From the NCBI GenBank assembly GCA_963834015.1, contig CAWIAG010000004.1:1674001-1738000 (forward strand): a DNA stretch of 64,000 nt, given 5' to 3'. The stretch comes from FEN-1297 sp963834015. Its GTDB lineage: Bacteria > Bacteroidota > Ignavibacteria > Ignavibacteriales > Ignavibacteriaceae. Made by a program: the position numbers and the translations under genes. The notes beneath the pieces were generated by a model. That model was not told the origin of the DNA. It worked only from the letters and a program-made list of their open reading frames with translations, and did no database searches. Of this stretch, positions 7,428 to 16,627 are shown piece by piece (positions within the stretch are counted from its first letter, which is position 1; every line of letters begins with the position of its first letter).

Positions 7428-9179
7428 ATGAATTACCTGAGACCTAAAGACTGGCCGTATATTGTTAAAATTATGTTATTTACAGTTTTTACCATTCTTC
7501 CATTTTTTTTCATAATCAATTCATATTCAACTCCTCAACAAAGTGTTATTTATCCCACGGCAATAGCAGCAGGCTATGCCTTAATTCTTGGGCTCATTTT
7601 TGGTAAGATTATATCGGCCCCTATTAAAAAATTACAGGCTGCCGTTGAAAAAATTGCAGCAGGGGATTTCAAATTCGAGATTGAATCTAAAAATAATAAA
7701 GACGAAATAGGAAAGTTAACCGAAGCTGTAAAAGTAATGGCAAATAAAATAATTGAAAAATCATTATTGTTTGAGTCAATTCTGGATACTATTCCTTTTC
7801 CTCTTTCTGTTACAGATAATAATATGAAATGGATATTTATTAATAATGCTACTGAATCAGCTTTGGGCAAACGCCGTGAGGATGTTATAGGAAAGCATTG
7901 CTCTAACTGGAATGCAAATATTTGTAATACCGACAAATGCGGAGTAACCTGTTTAAAGAGGGGTGAAACTACAACCTCATTTGCACAGGCGGGAATGGAA
8001 TTCCTGGTTACCTCATCTTATATATCGGATATTAAAGGACAAAAAATAGGGCATGTGGAAGTTGTACAGGATATTACCAAAATGAAAACAATGGAAAATT
8101 ATCTTGAAGAAAACACCCGAAAGATGCTGGTTGAAATGAATAAATTGGCTCAAGGCGATCTGACGGTTTCACTAAAAGTGGAAAATGAAGACAGTATTGG
8201 TAATTTGTTTAACGGGTTTAATAAATCCGTTCAAAATATCGGTAATTTACTTGGTAGCATAGCGGATGTGGTAGAAGCAGTTGCAAGCGCCAGCAGCCAG
8301 ATATCTTCAAGCAGTGAAGAAATGGCGGCAGGAGCCCAGGAACAAAGCTCACAAACTATGGAAGTTGCAAGTGCAATTGAAGAGATGACCAGAACCATCC
8401 TGGAAACCACTAAGAACTCATCTACTGCTGCCGAATCTGCTAAAAATGCAGGAATAATTGCCAAAGAAGGCGGGCATGTAGTTACTGAAACAATTGAAGG
8501 TATGGACAGGATTGCTAAAGTAGTTAAAAAATCTGCTGAAACCGTTCAGGCATTAGGCAAGAGCAGCGATCAAATAGGTGAAATTATACAGGTAATTGAT
8601 GATATTGCCGATCAGACTAACCTTCTTGCTCTTAATGCGGCAATTGAAGCGGCGAGAGCCGGTGAACAGGGAAGAGGTTTTGCTGTTGTAGCTGATGAAG
8701 TAAGAAAACTTGCTGAGCGTACTACTAAAGCTACTAAGGAAATTGCTTCGATGATTAAACAGATTCAGAAGGATACTGTCGGCGCTGTTGATTCAATGAA
8801 TGAAGGCACCAGGGAAGTAGAAAATGGAAAACTATTAACCGATAAAGCCGGCGAATCTCTGAAACAGATAATAAAAGGGGCTGATGATGTTGTTGATGTA
8901 ATTACACAGGTTGCTGCAGCCAGCGAACAGCAATCATCAACTTCCGAACAAATAAGCAAAAGCATCGAAGCTATAAATAATGTTACAAGGGAGAGTACAG
9001 ACGGAGTTCAGCAGGTTGCAACTGCTGCCGAAGATTTAAACAAGTTAACAATTAAGCTTCAGGAATTGTTATCCGCTTTTAAAATCGGTGAACATATCCA
9101 AGATCATTCTGATTCCAACGGAAGAAATGAACGGGGCAAACTTGCTGTTCGCCCTAACGGGGTAATAATAAGATCGTAA
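7428..9179 (+). CDS. methyl-accepting chemotaxis protein with PAS domain
   Basis: A 583-residue chemoreceptor. Two hydrophobic segments close together (about 14-32 and 39-60) leave almost no periplasmic loop, so the sensing is probably cytoplasmic. A HAMP domain (about 60-110) is followed by a PAS domain (about 115-220), with a CSNWNANICNTDKCGVTC segment that could bind a cofactor through its cysteines. A second HAMP-like segment (about 225-270) precedes the long coiled-coil signalling domain. The hairpin tip is IADQTNLLALNAAIEAARAGEQGRGFAVVADEVRKLAERT in pieces, the CheA/CheW-binding motif. No CheR-docking pentapeptide is visible at the end. A truncated cheW lies just downstream, suggesting that a larger chemotaxis operon once stood here. 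Confidence 0.9.
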   Translation: MNYLRPKDWPYIVKIMLFTVFTILPFFFIINSYSTPQQSVIYPTAIAAGYALILGLIFGKIISAPIKKLQAAVEKIAAGDFKFEIESKNNKDEIGKLTEAVKVMANKIIEKSLLFESILDTIPFPLSVTDNNMKWIFINNATESALGKRREDVIGKHCSNWNANICNTDKCGVTCLKRGETTTSFAQAGMEFLVTSSYISDIKGQKIGHVEVVQDITKMKTMENYLEENTRKMLVEMNKLAQGDLTVSLKVENEDSIGNLFNGFNKSVQNIGNLLGSIADVVEAVASASSQISSSSEEMAAGAQEQSSQTMEVASAIEEMTRTILETTKNSSTAAESAKNAGIIAKEGGHVVTETIEGMDRIAKVVKKSAETVQALGKSSDQIGEIIQVIDDIADQTNLLALNAAIEAARAGEQGRGFAVVADEVRKLAERTTKATKEIASMIKQIQKDTVGAVDSMNEGTREVENGKLLTDKAGESLKQIIKGADDVVDVITQVAAASEQQSSTSEQISKSIEAINNVTRESTDGVQQVATAAEDLNKLTIKLQELLSAFKIGEHIQDHSDSNGRNERGKLAVRPNGVIIRS

Positions 9180-9187
9180 TTGCTAAT

Positions 9188-9219
9188 AAGAAAATAGAGA
9201 TGCATATCTCTATTTTCTT
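9188..9219 (+). terminator. intrinsic terminator after the chemoreceptor gene
   Basis: Perfect 13-base arms (aagaaaatagaga / tctctattttctt) surround a six-base loop, followed by ttgttatta. It begins 8 bases after the stop codon. Confidence 0.75.
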
Positions 9220-9289
9220 TGTTATTATTACAAACAGATCAAAACCTAAATCATAATTCAAATTAAAATAATGCGGGCTTAATTGATAA

Positions 9290-9457
9290 ATGAGTAAAAC
9301 TATTGATAATAAAAATGATTCTAACGAACTGCTTCATCTTGTAAGCTTTAAGATCGGGAACGAAGAATTCGGAATTAATATACTGATTGTTCAGGAAATT
9401 ATTAAAACTGTCCAGATTACAAAGGTGCCAAATGCGCCGGTGTTTGTGGAAAGATAA
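9290..9457 (+). pseudogene. cheW: truncated cheW (N-terminal third)
   Basis: The 55-codon frame contains LLHLVSFKIGNEEFGINI, then VQEIIKT.QITKVPNAPVFVE, the highly conserved opening of CheW, the coupling protein between chemoreceptor and CheA. In intact CheW the next residues are G.I.LRG..IPVIDL, with about 90 more to come. Here the frame stops after VER and no CheW-like sequence follows in any frame I checked. The gene is a 3' deletion stump. It lies behind the terminator of the chemoreceptor gene. Confidence 0.75.
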
Positions 9458-9599
9458 ACAGCACAACCATTCTTATCCACTAATAAATTTTAATATAAAT
9501 TTGCCGGTTACTTTCTTTATAATAGCCGCTTCAATCATAAAAAATGTATAAATGGGGAACGGGAGTATTTATCTAATGAAAGTTCTGCCCGGAATTATT

Positions 9600-10499
9600 T
9601 TACTTCTTCATCAGATTTTTTTCGAACCAATCGACTATCAACTCATAATCCGCCGGAATTTCGGGCCAGCCGTGTCCGAACCCGGGCCGGATATCAAGTT
9701 TATGGGGCACACCCAGCACTTCGAGCCGTTTCATAAAAAGAACCGATTGCCGGTAAGGTACCAGTTTATCCGAGTCACCGGTTATAATAAACGTGGGCGG
9801 CATTTCAGCCGTGACGAGGCGAATCGGTGAATAATCGGTGGCGATTTTCTTTATTGTTTCCATATCATCTACGTTTGCCGAGAAGACCCTGATAAAATGT
9901 TTATCGCCGATCTCGGGCAGCGGGTGGCTGCCGAGTGGAGTCAGATCGAGCAAATCGGATGGCGGGAAAAAGCAGGCAACAGCCTGAAGTTTACTGCTCA
10001 TCTGTTCCACAGAATCTTTAGCCTGCGGGTCGCCGTTTGAACCTGTTGCGCCTTGCAGAAGCGAAAGATGCCCGCCCGAACTTTCCCCGACAATAGCAAG
10101 ACGATCCGGATCTACTCCCCATTTTTTTGCATTGAATCGGACGAACCGAACAGCACGGTCTATATCTTTTTTAATATCATCAATTCTATATCTGACTGCA
10201 CTGCCGTGAACGACTGCAAATACGGTTTCGTGATGATTGATAAGATGTTGAATCCTTTCAAGCCAGTTTGCCGATATAAGATCATGAGAGGAAATCCATC
10301 CCCCGCTAACCATAACGAGGACACCGATACCGTTAGGATTTTCAGGTTGAAACAGGTCCATAGTAAGAGCCATTCCGTCTTTACGTCCATAGATCAAATC
10401 CCAGGTTCTTGTATACGGCGCCTGTTGTGGAAAAATGATCCCGGTAAAAGACAAGAATAATAGAGCGAACATTATTGTTGTAATCCGGAATTTGTTCAT
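9600..10499 (-). CDS. secreted alpha/beta-hydrolase (esterase-like)
   Basis: A 299-residue protein with an N-terminal signal peptide (TTIMFALLFLSFTGIIF, followed by PQQAPY). The body is an alpha/beta-hydrolase of the carbohydrate/acyl esterase type: GVLVMVSGGW as the oxyanion region, VGESSGGHLSL with the nucleophile serine in GESSG, TGDSDKLVPY carrying the acid, and GFGHGWP carrying the histidine. The length is typical. It would act in the periplasm or outside the cell on a small ester, for example an acetylated sugar, but the substrate cannot be read from the sequence. It is a single gene with a leader of 370 bases. Confidence 0.82.
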   Translation of the reverse strand: MNKFRITTIMFALLFLSFTGIIFPQQAPYTRTWDLIYGRKDGMALTMDLFQPENPNGIGVLVMVSGGWISSHDLISANWLERIQHLINHHETVFAVVHGSAVRYRIDDIKKDIDRAVRFVRFNAKKWGVDPDRLAIVGESSGGHLSLLQGATGSNGDPQAKDSVEQMSSKLQAVACFFPPSDLLDLTPLGSHPLPEIGDKHFIRVFSANVDDMETIKKIATDYSPIRLVTAEMPPTFIITGDSDKLVPYRQSVLFMKRLEVLGVPHKLDIRPGFGHGWPEIPADYELIVDWFEKNLMKK

Positions 10500-10872
10500 T
10501 TTAGAACTCCTTTTTTTAGTACAACTTTTTATAAACGTAAACTAACAAAAAAAGAAATCAGAATTCATATTTTTAGTTTAAATTAATTTTCTCATTTATG
10601 AAGATTGAATGCATTCGCATCCATGTTAAGGCAGTCGCCTGCATGAACAATCGCGTCAGGATTTTCAATCGTGATCGGTTTTTTCAGCAGGGTAGCAGAA
10701 CATGCTGCATCGAATCTGTAAAATACAATTATTGACGTTTTTAAAGTACGGCAGAATAAGTATAAACTATCCTGGTGATTTGTATGCAATACGGCCGGAT
10801 TATTTCCCGACTTAAATAAAACAGGTTTTTTATATTTATACTTTTACTTACCGGCAGAGTTTTAAGAATAAC
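10500..10872. other. intergenic region, no clear gene
   Basis: A minus-strand frame of 65 codons (10592-10789) contains PDAIVHAGD, faintly like the HAGD motif of metallophosphoesterases. No other part of such an enzyme is present, so it is not called a gene. Confidence 0.4.
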
Positions 10873-13458
10873 TTATACCGCTTTCGGTAGTGTAAAAATA
10901 ATATCCGTACCTTTCCCCACTTCACTTTTAACAGAAATGGTTCCGCCCTGCCGTTCTACCATTTCTTTGCAGATCATAAGGCCTAACCCGGTTCCTTTTT
11001 CATTGTTAGTTCCATAAGTAGATGCTGCAGTTATACTAAACAACTTTTTTGTCTGCTCACTTTTCATCCCGACCCCGTTATCTGAAACGGTTATTTGAAT
11101 AAGATCATTACTAACTGTTTCAGTTGATATTTTTATTAAGCCGTTTTTATTTGTAAACTTTATAGCATTTGAAATTAAGTTTTGCAGGACAGAATGAAAC
11201 ATATTAGGATCCGCAGAAATAAAAACATTATTATCTGTTGCATTTACAAGTGAAATATTTTTTAATTTAGCGTTTCCTGAAAGAATGCTAATTACCTTGA
11301 CTGTTTGATCAAAAATATTTATGCTGGTTGGATTAAGTTTCATTTGCCCGGTTTCCAATCTGGACCAACTTAACAAGTTTTCAAGGAGTGTATATGAATT
11401 TTTCAACGCATTAAAAATTTCCGTATTAAAAAGTTTCAATTCCCCCGGTGTTAAAGAATCAAATTCATTTACTATAGTTTCTGAAAGGCCGAGAAGGGGG
11501 CTAAAGGGGCTTTTCAGATCATGGGCGATAATGGTAAAGAGTTTTTCTTTACCGGCATATAGTTCCTTTAATCCCTCTGAATATTTTTCCAATTTTTCTT
11601 CATTAAGTTTGGCCGAAGTTATATCTCTTGAAATGCCGACCAGACCGGTGCTTACACCCTGCTTATTAATAACCGGCACTTTGGTAGCAGTAAACCATCG
11701 GCGCTCACCACCGGCTGTTCTGATATTTTCCAATTTTGCTATTAATGGAATATTTGATTGCATTATCTTCTGTTCATCTTCACGAGCAACCTTTGCATGT
11801 CCCGTTTCAAAAAAATCAAAATCACTTTTAGCGATAGCTTCGCGGGGATCGGAAACACCCAGAACCAATGCCTCCGCTTTATTAATTCTTGTAAACTTAG
11901 AATCTTTATCTTTGAAATAAATAAGGTCAGGTATGTTATCCAATAGTGCCTGGAGCAATTCCTTTTCTTTAACAAGATTTTCTTCGGTAATTATCTTAAC
12001 GGTAATATCTTCTTTTACAGCAATGAAATTAGTGACCGCACCTTGTTCATCTAAAATAGGCGATATGGTTGCAGATTCCCAGTAAAGTTCTCCGTTTTTC
12101 TTTTTATTATGAAAATTACCGCGCCATACTTTTCCCGAACTAATAGTATCCCATAAATTTTTATAGTACTCTCTTGTTTGCTCTCCTGACTTTAATATCC
12201 GGGGATTTTGATGATGAACTTCTTCAAAATTATAGCCGCTTATTTCTGTGAATTTTGGATTCACATATTCAATGTTTCCATTTATGTCTGTAATCACAAT
12301 AGAAACCGGGCTTTGTTCTACGGCCGTGTATAATTTGCGTATTTCTACTTCGGAATGTTTTCTTTCAGTAATGTCTAAGAAAGTGATAAAGAGGGCAGGT
12401 TTATTTTCAAAGTTAGTTATTAATGAAGAGACTAGCGCAGTAACATATTTACCATTCAAATCTTTTAATTCAATTTCGAAATTGGAAATGTGCCCTTCCT
12501 TTTTTAGGGTTTCAATTATATTACTGCGTTGTTTTGGGTTTGCATAACGGTCTTCTGAGCTATAATTTTTGTAATCATCTGTTGAACCAAGACCCATTAA
12601 TTCTGTTCCTTTTATATTCATATATAAATACCTGCCTGTTTCCAATGATACTATTGCAACAGGTAAAGGAGCATTATCCACAAGATCGTGAAATCGAGAC
12701 TCACTTTCGCGCAGTGCATCTTCAGCAATTTTGCGTTCGGTTATATCCTGTATTACACCCAAAATCACTTTTTTCTCTTTATCATACTCTGCAATAGCAT
12801 GAATAACTTTTACTTCACCTGTGTCTACGGTTCTAATTTTGTACTCTACATTAAATGGCCGGTTGTTTTCAATTAAGAATTTAAAACCATTATCGATTAG
12901 TTGACGGTATTCAGGGGATGTAATATTTTTAACTATTTCATAATCTATGCGGTCATTAGCCAGCCCATATATCTTTTGAGCCCCGTTTGAAGCGATTATG
13001 GATTTAGACGCAATATATAATTCCCAGCTACCTGATTTAGAAATTAGCTCCGCCCTATTTAAGCGTGCTTCGCTTTGACGGGTTGATTCATCTATCCTTA
13101 ACAGACGTTTAGATACCAGTTCCAGTAGCTTATCGGCACTAACCGGCTTTGTTATATAATCATCCGCACCTAATTCCATTGCCCGCTGAACATCTTCTAT
13201 ATTTGTTCTGGCAGTCAGGTATATAAAGGGGATAGATGATGTACTTTTATTCTTACTTAGGATATCCTTAACTTTAAATCCATCCATTCCGGGCATCATT
13301 ATATCACAAATAATTAAATCCGGCAAGAAAGACTCAAGTATTTCAATTCCATTTTTTCCACATGATGCACTGCGTACCTCAAAACCTTCTTCAGCAAAAA
13401 TTTCACAATAATTTTCTCTGATTAAAGTATCATCTTCTATAATAAGTAGTCTTTTCAT
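10873..13458 (-). CDS. hybrid sensor histidine kinase (REC-PAS repeats-HisKA-HATPase)
   Basis: An 861-residue soluble protein. Residues 1-120 form a receiver domain with the phosphorylatable aspartate in DLIICDIMMPGMDG (about 52) and the conserved lysine in YITKPVS. Then come about four PAS/PAC units (about 125-240, 248-365, 370-490, 500-620), each closed by a D.TERK or D.T..K type linker. The dimerisation helix carries the histidine in IIAHDLKSPFSP (about 646). The ATPase domain shows NLISNAIKF, DNGVGM and GTGLGLMICKEM. No membrane segment is seen, so signals are cytoplasmic or arrive through the receiver. The order receiver first, kinase last, means it probably acts in the middle of a phosphorelay. 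A collapsed kinase remnant lies directly upstream. Confidence 0.9.
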   Translation of the reverse strand: MKRLLIIEDDTLIRENYCEIFAEEGFEVRSASCGKNGIEILESFLPDLIICDIMMPGMDGFKVKDILSKNKSTSSIPFIYLTARTNIEDVQRAMELGADDYITKPVSADKLLELVSKRLLRIDESTRQSEARLNRAELISKSGSWELYIASKSIIASNGAQKIYGLANDRIDYEIVKNITSPEYRQLIDNGFKFLIENNRPFNVEYKIRTVDTGEVKVIHAIAEYDKEKKVILGVIQDITERKIAEDALRESESRFHDLVDNAPLPVAIVSLETGRYLYMNIKGTELMGLGSTDDYKNYSSEDRYANPKQRSNIIETLKKEGHISNFEIELKDLNGKYVTALVSSLITNFENKPALFITFLDITERKHSEVEIRKLYTAVEQSPVSIVITDINGNIEYVNPKFTEISGYNFEEVHHQNPRILKSGEQTREYYKNLWDTISSGKVWRGNFHNKKKNGELYWESATISPILDEQGAVTNFIAVKEDITVKIITEENLVKEKELLQALLDNIPDLIYFKDKDSKFTRINKAEALVLGVSDPREAIAKSDFDFFETGHAKVAREDEQKIMQSNIPLIAKLENIRTAGGERRWFTATKVPVINKQGVSTGLVGISRDITSAKLNEEKLEKYSEGLKELYAGKEKLFTIIAHDLKSPFSPLLGLSETIVNEFDSLTPGELKLFNTEIFNALKNSYTLLENLLSWSRLETGQMKLNPTSINIFDQTVKVISILSGNAKLKNISLVNATDNNVFISADPNMFHSVLQNLISNAIKFTNKNGLIKISTETVSNDLIQITVSDNGVGMKSEQTKKLFSITAASTYGTNNEKGTGLGLMICKEMVERQGGTISVKSEVGKGTDIIFTLPKAV

Positions 13459-13471
13459 CTAAAATCGCCAA

Positions 13472-13670
13472 TCAATTATTAACCATTATCATTTTCTTTT
13501 TATTTTTCACAAAGAATTTTGTGCCTTTCCCGGGTTCACTATCAAGTGATATTTCACCATTATGTAATTCCACATACTTTTCTTTTGCTTCAATCAGTTC
13601 AATCTGCGTATTCCTAAGCTCATCATTCCTCATTTCAAGTTCAATTTGATATACGTTCAGCTAATGAAGA
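13472..13670 (-). pseudogene. collapsed histidine kinase: PAS leader fused to ATPase tail
   Basis: The minus-strand frame reads YQIELEMRNDELRNTQIEL..AKEKYVEL, the leader that normally precedes a PAS domain in many kinases. It is joined directly to HNGEISLDSEPGKGTKFFV, which is the last strand-helix of a HATPase domain. Everything between, normally several hundred residues with the histidine and ATP site, is missing. This is an internal deletion that left both ends in frame. It ends 13 bases upstream of the start codon of the hybrid kinase and was probably its partner gene. Confidence 0.65.
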
Positions 13671-14100
13671 ATTTTTTTTGTATCCGGGAGCATTAAATAT
13701 TTTACTTTTTTTCCTATTATCCATTTTTTCGAAATTGAAAATTATAATAGTAAAAATTATTTATATTGTTTTTCATTCGCCGCGGATTATGAAGTGCAAT
13801 TTAAAATTAGAATAATTCCGGCATATTGCAGTGCAAATATTGAATTGCATTAATTCTCATTTTGAAGTATTAAAATACCGAATAAATCTTAAATAACAAT
13901 ATCAAATTTCCCTGCTATTTTAAATAGCGGGTTTTGGCCGGGCAGGTATGTTTATTGCCAAACAGGTAATAAATTAGCGCTGCTTACTAAGAATTTCATC
14001 TTAAATATTTTGTTGCGCACAATGGATAAAAGCGGCCGGAACTCCATTATAGAGCACCTTCTTATCCGGAAGTATTTATTCCATATCAAGCAGCCAATGC
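13671..14100. other. intergenic region with one weak hairpin
   Basis: No gene is seen. A short inverted repeat at 13910-13931 (ccctgctattt / aaatagcggg) is followed by four Ts on the plus strand and could be a decayed terminator. Confidence 0.4.
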
Positions 14101-14129
14101 TTGACAATATTAAAAATCTAACATATAAT
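14101..14129 (+). promoter_or_regulatory. consensus sigma-70 promoter for glycerate kinase
   Basis: TTGACA (14101-14106) and TATAAT (14124-14129) both match the textbook consensus exactly, with the optimal 17-base spacer. It points at the glycerate kinase gene 98 bases further on. Perfect promoters are rare in any genome, so expression is expected to be strong and weakly regulated. Confidence 0.7.
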
Positions 14130-14227
14130 TGGTACAGAATTCGGGAGCAGACCAGTCTAAAGAGCGCAGAATAGAAATAGAGCTTATTTGTTTTGCATAA
14201 ACTCAGATAAAAACAGGAATTTATTTA

Positions 14228-15382
14228 ATGATTAAAAATAATATTAAAAAAAGAATTTTAATTGCTCTCAACAGCTTTAAAGGTGTAGCTTCATCAAATA
14301 AGGCGGCGGAATATTTTGAAAAATATTTATCGCCCGGGGATGAGCTTGATATTATTAAAAAACCTGTTACGGATGGTGGAGACGGCTTTCTGGAAGTTTG
14401 CCGCACTAATTTTAACTTAAGTATTTTTGAATTTAAAATTCCGGCTCCTTTCAAAGATAAAACTCTTAAATGCAAAATCGGTTATGATGAAAAATCACAT
14501 ACAATATACATTGAATCGGCGGATGTATTAGGAATGAAAATCATTCCACCCGCAAAAAGAAAACCAACTGAATTAAATTCATTTGGTCTTGGTGCTTTGT
14601 TAATGATTCTGAAAAGAGAAAATGAAGCAAAGAGAATAATTATTGAAAAAGTTTTAATTGGAATCGGCGGCACCGGGACGAATGACTTAGCTTTAGGCGC
14701 TGCATCTGCGTTTGGTTTGATTATGTTCGACTGCAACGGTAAACCCTTAAAAGCAATACCGGCTAATTTCAATCTTATAGAAGATTTACAAATTCCTGAG
14801 ATCAAACTTCCATTTAAAATATTTACAATAATTGATGTGATCAATCCTTTGTTCGGCAGTAATGGCGCTACGAGGGTTTTTGGCAAACAAAAAGGCTGCT
14901 CAGAAGAAGAGATAGAGAACATTGAAAACGGTTTTATAAAGATTATTAAAATACTTAAAAGAAAAAATTATTTAAATAAATCGACACGGTTAAATGGCGC
15001 CGGCGGAGGTCTTGCAGCCGGATTAAAAATATTTTTTAACGCTCAACAAATTACAGCTTCTAATTTTATTTTCAATTATATAGGATTAAAAAAATATAAA
15101 GACAATATTGATTATGTAATTACCGGGGAGGGAAGCTTTGACCGGCAGTCATTAATGAAAAAAGCGCCCGGTTTAATAATAGATTTTTTTAAAGGATCAA
15201 AAGCAAAAGTATTTTTGTGCTGCGGAATTATTGATGAGTCAAGTTTAAGTAAAAAAGGTTCTAAAATTATTCCGGTCGAATTTATTTCTTTTTGGAGAAA
15301 TAAGGAAGAATCATTAAAACAGTTCGAAAATTCGGTAAGAAAGTCTTCGAATAAAATACTGGAATACTTAAGTGGGAAATAA
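14228..15382 (+). CDS. glycerate 2-kinase, type I
   Basis: This is a 384-residue enzyme of the GlxK/GarK family, which phosphorylates glycerate with ATP to 2-phosphoglycerate. Visible family motifs are LNSFKG near the start, VTDGGDGFLEV (about 47-57), IGIGGTGTNDLALGAASAFG in the middle, DVINPLFGSNGATRVFG.QKG, and GAGGGLAAG, followed by TGEGSFDRQSL. The length is typical and the start is well placed. The gene is alone behind an exact consensus promoter. It links glycerate from photorespiratory-type or sugar-acid breakdown to lower glycolysis. No neighbouring genes of that pathway are present. Confidence 0.88.
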   Translation: MIKNNIKKRILIALNSFKGVASSNKAAEYFEKYLSPGDELDIIKKPVTDGGDGFLEVCRTNFNLSIFEFKIPAPFKDKTLKCKIGYDEKSHTIYIESADVLGMKIIPPAKRKPTELNSFGLGALLMILKRENEAKRIIIEKVLIGIGGTGTNDLALGAASAFGLIMFDCNGKPLKAIPANFNLIEDLQIPEIKLPFKIFTIIDVINPLFGSNGATRVFGKQKGCSEEEIENIENGFIKIIKILKRKNYLNKSTRLNGAGGGLAAGLKIFFNAQQITASNFIFNYIGLKKYKDNIDYVITGEGSFDRQSLMKKAPGLIIDFFKGSKAKVFLCCGIIDESSLSKKGSKIIPVEFISFWRNKEESLKQFENSVRKSSNKILEYLSGK

Positions 15383-15513
15383 TTTTTAGTTCCGGAAATA
15401 AATTTTTGCAAGGCGGGCTAAATATTTTTCCGGTTTTTAATTAAGCTTAGTTTAAATGCACCGGGCCGGATTGGAATAAAGTTAGTGAAGTTGTGAAGAT
15501 TGAAAAAGTGCCT

Positions 15514-15639
15514 TTATTCCAATAACATTAATTTCTTCGTTTGAATTAAATTACCTGCCTGCACCCGGTAGAAATATATTCCACTTGAGAGTTTACCCCT
15601 ATTAAATTGTGTAGCGCAATTACCGGGAGACTTTTTCAT
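15514..15639 (-). pseudogene. orphan T9SS sorting-domain tail
   Basis: The frame of 41 codons ends in GKLSSGIYFYRVQAGNLIQTKKLMLLE. That is the last part of a Por secretion tail like the ones ending the proteins at 4842 and 23691. There is no NPFNP motif and no upstream protein. It is the 3' stump of a lost secreted-protein gene. Confidence 0.65.
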
Positions 15640-15651
15640 AATTATTTAATT

Positions 15652-15673
15652 GCTGCCTCATAATCAGCGGGTC
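15652..15673 (+). repeat. copy of the tRNA anticodon arm
   Basis: These 22 bases match tRNA positions 2171-2192 at 21 of 22 sites, covering the anticodon stem-loop and variable region. The flanks do not form a tRNA. tRNA 3' halves are common attachment sites for integrases, so this may be a decayed att-like copy, or simply a fragment left by rearrangement. Confidence 0.5.
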
Positions 15674-15885
15674 AGGAGCTCTCAGGTAATGTTGATTTAG
15701 TCGAAGGTGATTAGTATAATTGTAAGAACTATGTAAACGACAGCGCTTATACTTTTGATCTGTGCGGATAAGAAAATTTTCATATACTCACAAGTTATCA
15801 GCCATTTAACGCACCAAACCCCTTAGCTCTGATCTTAGCAGGCAGATGAAAAAATAAATTAATAAATAAAAATAAAGATAAGCTT

Positions 15886-16542
15886 ATGTATAATCTCCCG
15901 TATCACAAAGAACAAAATGAGCAGGTAATTAAAGATTTCGTTGACCGGCATCCGTTTGCTTTTTTAACAGGATGCGATTCCGAAAACAAACCCGTCGCTA
16001 CACAGGTCCCGGTTTTTATTGAAGAAGTGAATGGCAGGAAAGTACTAAGGGGGCATATCATGAAAAATACAGATCATCATAAAGCCTTTTTGCATAATGA
16101 AAATGTTCTTGCGGTTTTCACAGGCCATCATACTTATGTAAGCGCTACATGGTACAGCAATCCGCATACGGCTTCTACCTGGAATTATATGAGTGTACAT
16201 TTTAAAGGCATCATCAGGTTCCTGGATGACGATGCATTGGAAGAAGTACTTAGAAAAACAAGCCTGCATTTTGAAAACTATAATCAACAGTCATCTACAG
16301 TTTTTGATAACCTTCCTTCAGAGTTTAAACAAAAAGTAATGAAGGCAATTGCGGCATTTGAAATTGAAATAAAAGGAATGGACAATGTTTTCAAATTAAG
16401 CCAGGACAGAGATGCTAAGAGCTACGATAATATAAAAGAACGGCTAAAAAATCAGGGCGAAGACGGAAAGGTGGTTGCGGCTGAGATGGAAAAAAGAACT
16501 AAGGAACTATTCCCTGATGATCAGGATTCCCTGATATTTTAA
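15886..16542 (+). CDS. PaiB-family FMN-binding protein
   Basis: This 218-residue protein fits the PaiB family (FMN-binding split-barrel, sometimes called a negative transcriptional regulator). It starts MYNLPYHKE and shows HPFAFLTGCD, PVFIEE..G...L.GHIMKNTDHHKAF, then VLAVFTGHHTYVSATWY and STWNYMSVHFKG. Those are the conserved flavin-contacting segments. The C-terminal helix with R.DAKSYDNIKERL is also typical. In Bacillus, PaiB affects sporulation and protease genes, but its biochemical role is unsettled. It is a single gene with no obvious partner. Confidence 0.85.
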   Translation: MYNLPYHKEQNEQVIKDFVDRHPFAFLTGCDSENKPVATQVPVFIEEVNGRKVLRGHIMKNTDHHKAFLHNENVLAVFTGHHTYVSATWYSNPHTASTWNYMSVHFKGIIRFLDDDALEEVLRKTSLHFENYNQQSSTVFDNLPSEFKQKVMKAIAAFEIEIKGMDNVFKLSQDRDAKSYDNIKERLKNQGEDGKVVAAEMEKRTKELFPDDQDSLIF

Positions 16543-16585
16543 CTCTTTGATTTTTATTTTTAATTAATGTCCAGGAGAGTGGAAA

Positions 16586-16627
16586 ATGAACTACAGAGCT
16601 GATAAAATTTTAGATTGTTCCGAATAG
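16586..16627 (+). pseudogene. 5' stump of a tusA-like gene
   Basis: An AGGAGAG ribosome site is followed by ATG and the 13 codons MNYRADKILDCSE, then a stop. ADK.LDC.G..CP is the usual opening of TusA-type sulfur carriers, whose catalytic cysteine would come a few residues later. The stump runs into the 3' end of the convergent glycosyltransferase gene. The match is short, so this is a suggestion. Confidence 0.4.

Noticed and set aside
10592..10789. Minus-strand ORF of 65 codons with a PDAIVHAGD stretch
   Set aside because: One short motif resembling metallophosphoesterases is not enough. No other conserved part or ribosome site is present.
11321..12547. Plus-strand ORFs of up to 199 codons opposite the hybrid kinase
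   Set aside because: They are antisense shadows of the kinase, whose own domains are unmistakable.
14014..14173. Plus-strand frame of about 50 codons before the glycerate kinase
   Set aside because: The consensus promoter lies inside it and no family pattern is seen, so it is not a gene.
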